Positions 1-7,257 of a stretch of DNA of 64,000 nucleotides are shown piece by piece. Source of the DNA: Oscillospiraceae bacterium (GTDB taxonomy: Bacteria; Bacillota; Clostridia; Oscillospirales; CAG-382); assembly GCA_015064485.1 (NCBI GenBank), contig SVSD01000006.1:1-64000 (forward strand), written 5' to 3'. Each line of letters begins with the position of its first letter. Position 1 is the first letter of the stretch. The notes under the pieces were generated by a model. It was not told the origin of the DNA. It saw only the letters and a program-made list of their open reading frames with translations, and did no database searches. Both the position numbers and the translations under genes were made by a program.

Positions 1-292
<292 letters not shown>

Positions 293-356
293 AAGAGTAA
301 AAATTATGAGTCTTATTCAGTTTTGAAGGTACACCTGAAAAGGTTCCCGAGGAAAT

Positions 357-432
357 GCACCTTTAGCTCAGTTGGTAGAGCAACTGACTCTTAATCAGTG
401 GGTCCCGGGTTCGAATCCCTGAAGGTGCACCA
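357..432 (+). tRNA. tRNA-Lys (anticodon CTT)
   Basis: A complete cloverleaf can be drawn. The acceptor arms GCACCTT and AAGGTGC pair, the D arm contains TAGCTCAGTTGGTAGAGC, the anticodon stem ACTGA/TCAGT encloses the loop CTCTTAA (anticodon CTT, reads AAG), and the T arm has GGTTCGAATCC. The CCA end is encoded. It lies between 23S and 5S in the rRNA operon and is probably cut from the same precursor. Confidence 0.97.
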
Positions 433-438
433 AATATA

Positions 439-527
439 GTCAGTGTCTTTAAGGAACTTGACCGAAAATGTTCAAGTTCGGAAGTTTTCAAGAAAACTTC
501 CATATGAGAGAAAGAAATTATCTCATA
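439..527 (+). other. tRNA-Lys to 5S spacer with three tandem hairpins
   Basis: The spacer holds three back-to-back inverted repeats: GAACTTG/CAAGTTC (454-460 with 473-479), GGAAGTTTTC/GAAAACTTCC (480-489 with 492-501) and TATGAGA/TCTCATA (503-509 with 521-527). It starts with a 14-base copy of the 5S 5' end (GTCAGTGTCTTTAA at 439-452, again at 550-563). The hairpins are likely precursor-processing sites, which is inference. Confidence 0.6.
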
Positions 528-549
528 CTCCTTGCCGATATTGACAAAA

Positions 550-666
<117 letters not shown>

Positions 667-670
667 TCTA

Positions 671-697
671 AAGAAGCTCAAATGAGCTTCTTTTTTT
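671..697 (+). terminator. rRNA operon terminator
   Basis: AAGAAGCTC and GAGCTTCTT pair across the loop AAAT and are followed by a run of T. It sits 5 bases after the 5S 3' end. Confidence 0.9.
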
Positions 698-715
698 ATT
701 TAATATAAATTATCA

Positions 716-752
716 AAAATATACCGGGTGAAATTTCACCCGGCAGTTTTTA
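716..752. terminator. Bidirectional terminator hairpin
   Basis: A perfect 20-base palindrome (724-743, CCGGGTGAAA and its complement) has T-rich flanks on both strands. It can end the minus-strand kinase gene at 778 and catch read-through from the rRNA operon. Confidence 0.8.
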
Positions 753-777
753 TATTTAGATCATAAAAATGTTTTGA

Positions 778-1293
778 CTATAACTCTATTTGCACATTAT
801 AATTTTCATCAATCAATACATATGGCAAACCGTGGGATATGCACATATCTTTATAATTCTTATTGTCAGCAATTATGCTTTCTTTTGTAAGTTCATCGTC
901 AAACAGTCTGTTTTCTATTACATTTGAGTACTTTTTTATATCGTTATAGTGATTTTCGATATACTTTTCGCTCATAACAAGGCAATAGAACTTTATATCC
1001 TTTAAATATTCCGCTTCGAAATATTTTTCCCAGTCCCCCGGCACATAGCATCCTTCGACGATCAGATTTTGCTTGTTTTCAATCGCAGTCTTTATCATTT
1101 CGCAAACGACAGGCCAAAGGTATTCTGTTAAACTATCGTCGTCTGAGAAGGGAGTAAGAGATGTGTTTTGCGACCGAATAAGCCCCATTTTCAAGTGGTC
1201 TATTGAAAGGTAGGGAAATCCATACTTTTCAAGAAACTTCTGCGCAAGGGCGGTTTTTCCTGTATGGGATGCGCCTGTAATTATGATTATCAT
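778..1293 (-). CDS. Small P-loop kinase/ATPase of unknown substrate
   Basis: The 171-residue protein opens with a Walker A loop, GASHTGKT at residues 7-14, followed by a DHLKMG segment and later a hydrophobic strand with NLIVEGCYVPG, the layout of nucleoside/adenylate-kinase-like and zeta-toxin-like P-loop kinases. No substrate motif identifies the acceptor. GGAG lies 7-8 bases before the ATG, and a minus-strand promoter lies at 1320-1348, so the gene is transcribed alone, after the small-RNA array. It resembles single-gene AAA kinases often found in accessory DNA. Family placement is fairly safe; function is not. Confidence 0.75.
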   Translation of the reverse strand: MIIIITGASHTGKTALAQKFLEKYGFPYLSIDHLKMGLIRSQNTSLTPFSDDDSLTEYLWPVVCEMIKTAIENKQNLIVEGCYVPGDWEKYFEAEYLKDIKFYCLVMSEKYIENHYNDIKKYSNVIENRLFDDELTKESIIADNKNYKDMCISHGLPYVLIDENYNVQIEL

Positions 1294-1319
1294 ATTTTCT
1301 CCGATAACTTGTTTTTTAC

Positions 1320-1348
1320 ATTATATATGAACTTGCCTTGAAAATCAA
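1320..1348 (-). promoter_or_regulatory. Promoter of the P-loop kinase gene
   Basis: On the minus strand TTGATT (1343-1348) and TATAAT (1320-1325) are 17 bases apart, 27 bases upstream of the ATG at 1293. Confidence 0.7.
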
Positions 1349-1360
1349 GGACAATAGAGT

Positions 1361-1398
1361 ATAAAAATAAACGGTATCTGTTATGTTGCAAAACCGTT
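1361..1398 (-). terminator. Second terminator behind hairpin RNA 1
   Basis: On the minus strand AACGGT and ACCGTT (1393-1398 with 1370-1375) enclose a 17-base loop and are followed by TTATTTTTAT. It would stop transcripts that pass the U-tract of hairpin RNA 1 before they reach the kinase gene. Confidence 0.6.
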
Positions 1399-1422
1399 CG
1401 GGAGAATAAAGCAAAAAGGATA

Positions 1423-1517
1423 TAAATAAAGACGGCGGTAAGCCCGAACTGCTGAACATGTCAAAAAAGACCCGCAGCTTACACCCGAGATGCCCAATCG
1501 GAGACAATACCACCGCC
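1423..1517 (-). ncRNA. Hairpin RNA 1 of a six-unit array
   Basis: From the start predicted by its promoter (G at 1517), the minus-strand transcript opens with GGCGGT and closes with ACCGCC (1512-1517 with 1434-1439), then runs into GTCTTTATTTAT. Inside, GTAAGC/GCTTAC, CCGA/TCGG and GTC-TTTTTT-GAC can also pair, giving a branched fold of about 95 nt. There is no ORF with a ribosome site. It is the longest and most downstream member of the array. I do not recognise it as a known RNA family. Transcription is inferred from the promoter and terminator only. Confidence 0.6.
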
Positions 1518-1523
1518 GAATAC

Positions 1524-1552
1524 AGTATAGTTGAAAACAGCTTTGTTGTCAA
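1524..1552 (-). promoter_or_regulatory. Promoter of hairpin RNA 1
   Basis: On the minus strand TTGACA (1547-1552), a 17-base spacer and TATACT (1524-1529). The spacer begins with a dyad AACA-N4-TGTT also present in the promoters of RNAs 2 and 4. Confidence 0.8.
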
Positions 1553-1581
1553 TATTTTTTGCCAGCAATTGATTTTTTAAA

Positions 1582-1649
1582 ATAAAAAAGTAAGCATACG
1601 CTCAGCGGCTAACAAGAACGCTGCGCCACAGATCGAGGGATATGCTCAC
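1582..1649 (-). ncRNA. Hairpin RNA 2 (paralogue of RNA 4)
   Basis: The predicted transcript starts GTGAGCATA at 1649 and folds with AGCATA/TATGCT (1641-1646 with 1593-1598), then CCCTC/GAGCG and GUGGC/GCCGC, around a loop containing GTTCTTGTTA. It ends in CTTTTTTATTTT, so the whole RNA doubles as its own terminator. It is the same length as RNA 4, keeps the segments GTGAGCATATCC, CGATCTG, TTGTTAG and TATGCTT, and differs from it partly by compensatory changes in the stems. No known family is recognised. Confidence 0.75.
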
Positions 1650-1655
1650 AACAAA

Positions 1656-1684
1656 AGTATATCCTAAAACAACTTTGTTGTCAA
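1656..1684 (-). promoter_or_regulatory. Promoter of hairpin RNA 2
   Basis: Minus-strand TTGACA (1679-1684) and TATACT (1656-1661) are exactly 17 bases apart; the spacer starts with the AACA-N4-TGTT dyad. Confidence 0.85.
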
Positions 1685-1711
1685 CAGATTTTTTGACATC
1701 AATTTGAGGAT

Positions 1712-1781
1712 AAAGAAAAACCATAAAGCTTGAAACCGAGTCGGACACATCGTGGTTCGAGCAGTTTGAAGTTTATGGCTT
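1712..1781 (-). ncRNA. Hairpin RNA 3 of the array
   Basis: The minus-strand RNA pairs CCATAAA with TTTATGG (1772-1778 with 1721-1727), extended inward by CTT/AAG and AAAC/GTTT past small mismatches. The apical part holds CGAACCACGATGTG and CCGACTCG. The outer stem is followed directly by TTTTTCTTT. The predicted length is about 70 nt, and no ORF fits. It shares architecture but no clear sequence with RNAs 2 and 4. Confidence 0.65.
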
Positions 1782-1787
1782 AATACT

Positions 1788-1815
1788 ATTATATGCGAAA
1801 TACGATAAAAGTCAA
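1788..1815 (-). promoter_or_regulatory. Promoter of hairpin RNA 3
   Basis: Minus-strand TTGACT (1810-1815), 16-base spacer, consensus TATAAT (1788-1793). Confidence 0.75.
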
Positions 1816-1834
1816 TATAAAACTGTTCAGATAA

Positions 1835-1903
1835 AATAAAAAAGCAAGCATACCATCAGGGACTAACAACAACGATGCGTCCCAGATCGATGGATATGCT
1901 CAC
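1835..1903 (-). ncRNA. Hairpin RNA 4 (paralogue of RNA 2)
   Basis: The RNA starts GTGAGCATA at 1903 and forms AGCATA/TATGCT, CCATC/GATGG and GGGAC/GTCCC around the loop GCATCGTTGTTGTTA, then ends in CTTTTTTATTTT. Compared with RNA 2, an A-U pair becomes C-G in one stem and an A-U pair becomes G-C in the next, while a G-C pair becomes U-G. These changes support a selected RNA structure read from this strand. About 69 nt; no coding potential. Confidence 0.75.
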
Positions 1904-1909
1904 AGTAGT

Positions 1910-1938
1910 AGTATATCCGAAAACAATTCTGTTGTCAA
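1910..1938 (-). promoter_or_regulatory. Promoter of hairpin RNA 4
   Basis: Minus-strand TTGACA (1933-1938), 17-base spacer with the AACA-N4-TGTT dyad, TATACT (1910-1915). Confidence 0.85.
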
Positions 1939-1949
1939 TACATATAGAA

Positions 1950-2008
1950 TAAAAAACATCGGGAGGGCGACGGTGCCCTGTCTGCATTACAGAACGGCCC
2001 GCTCACTA
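1950..2008 (-). ncRNA. Hairpin RNA 5 of the array
   Basis: The predicted RNA contains CTGT/ACAG and GGGC/GCCC hairpins (the latter 1975-1978 with 1965-1968) and ends CCCGATGTTTTTTAT. An outer inverted repeat, ACATCGGG at 1956-1963 with CCCGATGT at 2011-2018, overlaps the -10 box, so it could form fully only in RNA read from upstream. The 5' end and exact extent are therefore the least certain of the six units. Confidence 0.5.
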
Positions 2009-2014
2009 TCCCCG

Positions 2015-2043
2015 ATGTTATCACAAAAGAGGATCTTTGTCAA
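2015..2043 (-). promoter_or_regulatory. Promoter of hairpin RNA 5
   Basis: Minus-strand TTGACA (2038-2043), 17-base spacer, TAACAT (2015-2020). The -10 box lies inside the outer inverted repeat of the unit. Confidence 0.65.
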
Positions 2044-2111
2044 CCATAGATTTCTGAAATCATATTTATAGAAGAGGTTTTTTAAAATTACAGACATTTT
2101 ACTATATATAA

Positions 2112-2184
2112 ACAAGAAAAGAAGTCATAACTATCTGACTCAGCCGAGGTACAATTCCTTGGGAAGTTAAATAGTTATGACTTC
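2112..2184 (-). ncRNA. Hairpin RNA 6 of the array
   Basis: The minus-strand RNA begins with GAAGTCATAACTAT and ends with its perfect 14-base complement (2171-2184 with 2121-2134), followed by TTTTCTTGTTT. The inner 36 bases contain CCAAGG/CCTCGG, which can pair with one wobble. The predicted start (G at 2184) coincides with the first base of the stem. About 73 nt, no ORF. It is the most upstream unit of the array. Confidence 0.7.
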
Positions 2185-2190
2185 AATAGC

Positions 2191-2219
2191 ATTATACACA
2201 AAATAATATCAAGTGTCAA
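2191..2219 (-). promoter_or_regulatory. Promoter of hairpin RNA 6
   Basis: Full consensus on the minus strand: TTGACA (2214-2219), 17 bases, TATAAT (2191-2196). It overlaps the first codons of the truncated ORF on the other strand. Confidence 0.88.
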
Positions 2220-3373
2220 TGGGGGAACAATTCAATAAAAAAGAAAACACCGAGGCCATTGCCACTGGAGCCAGTGGCTCTAAAATGGCATTAACAAACC
2301 TCGATGTTAATGATAGTATAACCGAAAAAGGTTCGAATGTCAATACTTCAAATGATGATGTTGAGGAAAGGACTGCATCAGAAAGTTTGATTTCAATTGG
2401 GGAATATAACAAAAACAGCGAATATATACCTTCGAACAAAAAAGCGCAGGATATTTATAACCGAAATTTAAACGCAATGCTCCGCAAAGCGGAAAGTTTA
2501 TTTTCTGTTCCGCACGGAGAAGCTGTTGCGCACATAAAACCGATTATCGAGGAAATGGCGGCAAAGCTTGTGAATCGAAACGGCAATATCTCAGATGATG
2601 AATATTTTAATCTGACTTTGGAGCTTATCGGAAGAGCTCAATATATCGACAGCGAGTTTTACGATATGTATAAGGATCTGAAAAAGACTCTTCGCAATAC
2701 TCCCATATCGGTAAATAATTCGGTTAAAAATTCTTTTTCTCATTGGAATGATTTCAGAAAATCCACAATGGGCGTTTTGACGATATCAAATGAAGGTATG
2801 CCGCTTGATTCTGTTTATAATGAGCTTTCGGATAATTATCCCGAGTTTTTCCCGGAAGATCTTCACGGAGAGGACCAGCTATACAAACTTCTTGAAGTTG
2901 CAAAGAATATAAAAGTAGTCAACAGAGGTTATGCTGAATACTTCGGTGATAATGCCGAGGAAATGGCTCACTCTATGATGACAGAGTTTAAACGGTATAT
3001 TCAAAATGAAATTGCCCCCGAGCTTTCGTCTCTTGAGAGATATGATGCTGAAATAAAAGGCAAAATAGCGACAGCAAACGATTTTGATGTTGAAAATTTC
3101 GATATCAAACAAGCTATGAATAACAGCAAACAGGCAAATGCTTTGCGAAAGAAGATTCAAAATGCAATGAATAAAAATGTACTTACGCAAAGAGATAAGC
3201 TGATGATCAAACGCATAGTTGACGGCGAAATGGATTATAGCGAACTGCCGGAGGATGTAAACCGAAAGGCAATAGGAGAAATTTCAAAGCTTGAGAATAT
3301 GTATGAAAAGAGGTCTGTAAAATCGTTTACAGACCTCTTTATTAAAATCAAACCTTTGAAATATCAACAGTAA
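2213..3373 (+). pseudogene. Truncated fragment of a probable mobile-element polyprotein
   Basis: An open frame of 386 codons runs from a stop at 2204, but neither the GTG at 2213 nor the ATG at 2219 has a ribosome site, and the consensus promoter of hairpin RNA 6 overlaps them. The protein is acidic and helical, with segments such as SHWNDFRKSTMGVL and EFFPEDLHGEDQLYKLLEVA. These recall internal parts of very large polyvalent phage/plasmid proteins of gut Clostridia; this is from memory and not verified. Its end reads through a hairpin at 3307-3340, so the last 20 or so residues are probably not native. Both ends therefore look cut. An intact gene with a remote start is not excluded. Confidence 0.5.
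3307..3340. terminator. Hairpin between the ORF fragment and the large operon
   Basis: Fifteen perfect base pairs (3307-3321 with 3326-3340) enclose the loop ATCG. The stem ends in AAA/TTT on both sides, but the U-tract is short in either direction. It can serve the minus-strand operon that ends at 3348. Confidence 0.7.
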
Positions 3374-3848
3374 TTACTTTTTTAAAATTTTGCGGACCGT
3401 CGTTATAAAAAGCGGCGGTTTTTTCTTTCAGGATTTCGAGAGCGTACTGTGCTGTGATATAATCACATTCGAAAATTACACAAAAAGGCGAAATATCCGA
3501 GTTTATGAGTGTTTTTACTACTTCAATTCGGTCATCCATCGTAAGATACCCCATCGAATCTCCGCCAAGCTCAACAGAAAGACCGCAAAGCTTTTCTTTT
3601 TTCAAATACGCATAAATATATTCTGCGACTTCGCAGCTTTTTACATCGTTTCTTAAAGCCCCATCAAGATTTATAAAAACACCGTCCGGGACAGTAAAAG
3701 CCTTTTCTTTGAGATAAAGCTTTCCGTACGCACCGCAAATATGGTCATCCGATATTGCGGGATGCGGCTCTCTAATATAAACTCTCATTCCGCTTTTTAT
3801 ATCCGCTTTCTTTAAGACGGCTGAGAGGATCTTTTGCGTTTGTGTCAT
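3348..3848 (-). CDS. Conserved-looking protein of unknown function
   Basis: The 166-residue protein (MTQTQKILSAVLKKADIKSG...) is the last gene of the long minus-strand operon and starts one base after the thiN stop, so it is translationally coupled. It has no signal peptide or membrane segment and shows alternating strands and helices with no motif I recognise. It contains three cysteines in no metal-binding pattern. The tight spacing argues for a real gene. Its place beside thiN and rsgA gives no firm hint of function. Confidence 0.7.
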   Translation of the reverse strand: MTQTQKILSAVLKKADIKSGMRVYIREPHPAISDDHICGAYGKLYLKEKAFTVPDGVFINLDGALRNDVKSCEVAEYIYAYLKKEKLCGLSVELGGDSMGYLTMDDRIEVVKTLINSDISPFCVIFECDYITAQYALEILKEKTAAFYNDGPQNFKKVITVDISKV

Positions 3849-4538
3849 TTAATCACCTGATTCTACGATAAGTGCTGAGCCTTTTTCAAGAGTTATCAAA
3901 GCTTTTTCCGAAACTATTTCGTTTGATACCGTCACAAAGCGTTTGCGGAAAAGTTTTTCGGCTTTAAAGGGGTATTTGAAATTTTCATCCATCGAAACCC
4001 CGAAAACACAATCGTCAAGAGGAATGAGCGACAGGTATTTTCTGATGGAAGAAAGGACATTTTCACTTTTTGCAAGATACGCTCTGTTTTTGCCGTCGGT
4101 TATTATTCCCGATGCTCCGTTTTCCTTTATATACTCAAGTAAGTATATATTTGCAAGAGTATGGTCAAGCCGTCCGCCAAGTCCGCCTGCGATTATTATA
4201 TTTTTACATCCAAGCTCAAGCGCTGTCGAAACTGCAAGGGCGGTATCTGTATCGTTTTTTTCGGGAGGAAAAGAAACAAAGCGGGCTTTGGGGTAGAGTT
4301 TTTCGATGCTTTCCCCTTTATATGAATCCATATCTCCCAAAATTATGTCGGGCGAGATCTCATATTGCTTTTTTGAAAATTCACCGATAAGCAAACAACC
4401 TGAGTCTGCGGCAATTATTATATCGTCTTTTTCGGGAAGATCTGTCATCTTTTCCGGCCAGAAACCACTTCCGCCTGTAAATATAAAAGCTCTTTTTGAG
4501 GTGTTTTTTTCAAAAGAGTCAAGATTAATCCCATTCAT
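3849..4538 (-). CDS. thiN: Thiamine pyrophosphokinase
   Basis: The enzyme transfers pyrophosphate from ATP to thiamine, making thiamine diphosphate in the cytoplasm. The 229-residue length and the motifs fit the family: AADSG near residue 45, GDMDS near 70, an ENDTD-like PEKNDTDTAL segment near 93, and GGLGGRLDHTLAN near 117. The start overlaps the end of rsgA by 14 bases, and GAGGAG lies about 13 bases upstream. In related genomes thiN follows rsgA and rpe; rpe is missing here. Confidence 0.93.
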   Translation of the reverse strand: MNGINLDSFEKNTSKRAFIFTGGSGFWPEKMTDLPEKDDIIIAADSGCLLIGEFSKKQYEISPDIILGDMDSYKGESIEKLYPKARFVSFPPEKNDTDTALAVSTALELGCKNIIIAGGLGGRLDHTLANIYLLEYIKENGASGIITDGKNRAYLAKSENVLSSIRKYLSLIPLDDCVFGVSMDENFKYPFKAEKLFRKRFVTVSNEIVSEKALITLEKGSALIVESGD

Positions 4539-5445
4539 TTTTGTTTTTCAGCTCCTCAAAAAGTGTACGGTAACTGTCGTGTCTTGATTTGGAAATAAGG
4601 TTTTCACCTATTGCCTCTATAACCTTACATCCGTCTTCGCAGACATGGGTACAATCGGAATATCTGCACGAAACAGAGTATTTTTCGATATCGGGAAAAG
4701 CGGATAAAAGCATATCCTTTGGAATCATATTATATTGTGCGATCTCAAGCATCGAAAAGCCTGGGGTGTCGGCAATATAGCTGTCGTCGGACAGCTTAAA
4801 AAGCTCGGTCTTTCTTGTTGTATGCTTTCCTCTTTCGATCTTTTCGCTGAGCATACCTGTTTCAAGGGTTTTGCCAAGTTCGGGGAAAACAGTATTTATT
4901 GTGCTTGATTTTCCGACGCCTGATGCTCCCGCAAAAAAGCAGACCTTACCCTTTACAGCTTCCTTTATGTAGTCCTTTTGCTCATCAAACCCGTCTGATA
5001 CCGCCGAAAAATCGACGGCATCATAGCCTGCGAGTTTATATATGGCGCAAAGCTCGTCTGCACGGCCGCGATCCACATCCGCCTTATTTACTATAATAAG
5101 GACATCAATACCGTTGTGTGTTGCGACGGAAAGCATCTTGTCGATAAGAAAAAGGTCGGGATCGGGTTTTGCGGCGGCGATAACAAAAAGTATAAGATCA
5201 ATATTTGCACTTGCCGGACGGATGAGAGAATTTTTCCGGTCGCAGATCTTTGTGATAAAGCCTGTACCGTCGGTTTGTCTTTCAAATTCAACTATGTCGC
5301 CGGGGAGGGGCTTTATGCCGTTGCGTCTGAAACTGCCCTTTGCGCGGCAGTTTATCGTTTCATCAAGACCTTTACCGTCAATATTTATAAGCTCGGCGGT
5401 ATAAAGACCTCCGACGCCCTTTAAAATTTTTGCTTTATCAGCCAT
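4525..5445 (-). CDS. rsgA: Small-subunit assembly GTPase RsgA
   Basis: RsgA is a circularly permuted GTPase that acts late in 30S ribosome maturation. An OB-fold N-terminus is followed by NKADV (G4), GASGVGKSS (G1) and DTPGFS (G3), then a zinc site CRYSDCTHVCEDGC. I take the ATG at 5445, preceded by AGGTGG, giving 306 residues; an open frame continues upstream, but that part is only the prkC tail in another frame. The start overlaps the prkC stop by 8 bases. Confidence 0.95.
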   Translation of the reverse strand: MADKAKILKGVGGLYTAELINIDGKGLDETINCRAKGSFRRNGIKPLPGDIVEFERQTDGTGFITKICDRKNSLIRPASANIDLILFVIAAAKPDPDLFLIDKMLSVATHNGIDVLIIVNKADVDRGRADELCAIYKLAGYDAVDFSAVSDGFDEQKDYIKEAVKGKVCFFAGASGVGKSSTINTVFPELGKTLETGMLSEKIERGKHTTRKTELFKLSDDSYIADTPGFSMLEIAQYNMIPKDMLLSAFPDIEKYSVSCRYSDCTHVCEDGCKVIEAIGENLISKSRHDSYRTLFEELKNKNEWD

Positions 5446-7243
5446 TTTCCACCTGCAAATCTTCTTCGGTTTCGGAAGAAGGAGTGTTTTCGGGTTGTTC
5501 TTCGGAAGTTCCGGACTCATCGACTGTTTCTTCTGCCGGATCTTCTGTCTGTTCTTCTTTCTTTTCAGCATTCGGGTTTCCGAGGCTTATAACAAGGTCA
5601 ACCTTGTCGATCTTTTCAGCCAAGGTTTCGCCTTCCTTTACGCTTGCTTTGATAACAAACCCTTCCGCAAGGTCGGATTGCTCATAAGTTATCTTTCCAA
5701 TGCTGATATTTTTTTCCTGCAAAGCCTTCATAGCGTCATCTTTGAAGATGCCGACAACCTGCGGCATTGAGGTTGTGGGGATCTTGGCGCCTGTACTTAC
5801 ACGAAGCGTTACAACGGTTTTGTTTTTGTCTGTTATTTCAACGCCCTTTTCGGGTTTTGTGCCGATAACATAGCCTTCGACTATAGTATCGTGGCTTTCG
5901 TATTTATATTCGCATTTAAGCCCCATATTCTGGAGATTGTTTTTCACCTTCTGAGCCAAAAGATTTGTGTAATCTCCCATAATAACTGTTGCGGGAGGGG
6001 GATTTACTGTGACTGTTATCGGACAGAAGCTGGTAGCACTGCTTAATTTTTTGGTAGTGCCGGGGTATTCGTTTTGCGAAATAATTTCTCCTGTTTTCTT
6101 TTCGGGATCGTGCTGTTTTGCATCTTTTTTGGTTATTTCAAACTGATCTTCCTGAAGCTGCTGCAAAAGCTCGTCTGTGAGCTGTTTTCCGACGAGGTCG
6201 GGAATTCTTATTTCTGTACTTACATCGGTGTTGTTTGACATAAATTTCATACCGAGATAAATTCCCGATGCCGCAAGAACAAGGAAAAATGCAAGGGTGA
6301 CCCCCGAAATTATCGGGATAAGAGAGGAGCGCTTCTGATCTTTGTTGCCGCTTCTTGTAACTCTTTTGCCGCCCACAGGAATGCTTCGGTCTGCAAAAAT
6401 AACGGCCGGATCATTTCTCAAAAGCTCAAGAGCCTTGTCCATAGCACCGCAGGAAGAAAATCTGCAGTCGGGCTCTTTGTTCATTGCCTTTATGATTATC
6501 TGTTCAAGCCCTTTCGGAAGCGAGGGATCTATTTCTCTCGGAGGGGTAGGATCATTCTGGAGCTGCATCATAGCGACGGCCATAGGACTATCCGCTATAA
6601 ACGGAAGAGTTCCCGTTGTCATTTCATAAAGCATAACGCCGACAGAATAGATATCGGAATAAAAGCCTACTTCTTTTCCGCTTGCCTGTTCGGGAGAAAT
6701 ATAATCTACAGTTCCAAGGGCGGTATCTGTCATTGTGATAGATTCGGATTTCAAAAGCTTTGCGATACCGAAATCCATTACTTTTACGGTTCCGTCACGG
6801 GTTATCATAATGTTCTGCGGTTTTACATCGCGGTGTATTATTTCCTTTGAATGGGCATGCCCGAGGGCCTTAAGTATCTGCGATACATAAAAAACAGCTT
6901 CTCCCCATTCAAGAGTTTTCTTGAAATTTATATATTCTTTTAATGTTATGCCGTCGACATATTCCATTACAAGATATTTTATATCGCTTTCAAAGGCAAC
7001 ATCATAAATCTTTACAATATTCTTGTGTGAAAGCATAGCAACCGCCTTTGATTCGTTTACAAAGCGCTTAACGGCCTTTTCATCTCTTGCAGATTCTTCG
7101 TTGAGGATCTTGACAGAAACAATGCTGTCTGTTCCTACAACTCTTGCCTTGAAAACATAGCTCATACCGCCGCTTCCCAGTAGCTCTTCGATCTGATATT
7201 TTCCGTTTAAGGTCATTCCGATATACTGTTTGTAATTATCCAT
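5438..7243 (-). CDS. prkC: PASTA-domain serine/threonine kinase
   Basis: A membrane Hanks-type kinase that senses peptidoglycan fragments. The kinase domain fills about residues 12-270 and has GSGGMSYVF, HRDVKPQN, DFGIAKL and the activation segment GTVDYISPEQ. One membrane segment (about 305-330) leads to three extracellular PASTA repeats and a Glu/Ser/Thr-rich tail. The ATG at 7243 has GGGAGG 6-7 bases upstream; an earlier in-frame ATG at 7261 would place that site inside the gene. It is paired with the phosphatase gene upstream, as in most Firmicutes. Confidence 0.96.
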   Translation of the reverse strand: MDNYKQYIGMTLNGKYQIEELLGSGGMSYVFKARVVGTDSIVSVKILNEESARDEKAVKRFVNESKAVAMLSHKNIVKIYDVAFESDIKYLVMEYVDGITLKEYINFKKTLEWGEAVFYVSQILKALGHAHSKEIIHRDVKPQNIMITRDGTVKVMDFGIAKLLKSESITMTDTALGTVDYISPEQASGKEVGFYSDIYSVGVMLYEMTTGTLPFIADSPMAVAMMQLQNDPTPPREIDPSLPKGLEQIIIKAMNKEPDCRFSSCGAMDKALELLRNDPAVIFADRSIPVGGKRVTRSGNKDQKRSSLIPIISGVTLAFFLVLAASGIYLGMKFMSNNTDVSTEIRIPDLVGKQLTDELLQQLQEDQFEITKKDAKQHDPEKKTGEIISQNEYPGTTKKLSSATSFCPITVTVNPPPATVIMGDYTNLLAQKVKNNLQNMGLKCEYKYESHDTIVEGYVIGTKPEKGVEITDKNKTVVTLRVSTGAKIPTTSMPQVVGIFKDDAMKALQEKNISIGKITYEQSDLAEGFVIKASVKEGETLAEKIDKVDLVISLGNPNAEKKEEQTEDPAEETVDESGTSEEQPENTPSSETEEDLQVENG

Positions 7244-7257
7244 AATAAACCCTCCCG

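Noticed and set aside
1316-1552. Minus-strand open frame of 78 codons over hairpin RNA 1
   Set aside because: No ribosome site, and it crosses a promoter, a structured RNA and a terminator; a chance frame.
1712-1781. tRNA-like fold for hairpin RNA 3
   Set aside because: A GGTTTCAAGC segment recalls a T arm, but no D arm, anticodon arm or acceptor stem can be drawn.
1524-1938. LexA control of the small-RNA promoters
   Set aside because: The shared dyad is AACA-N4-TGTT; its half-site spacing does not match the GAAC/AAAC-N4-GTTT boxes seen upstream of lexA.
1423-2219. CRISPR-like array
   Set aside because: The units are not identical repeats with uniform spacers; each has its own promoter, distinct stem sequence and U-tract, and no cas gene is nearby.
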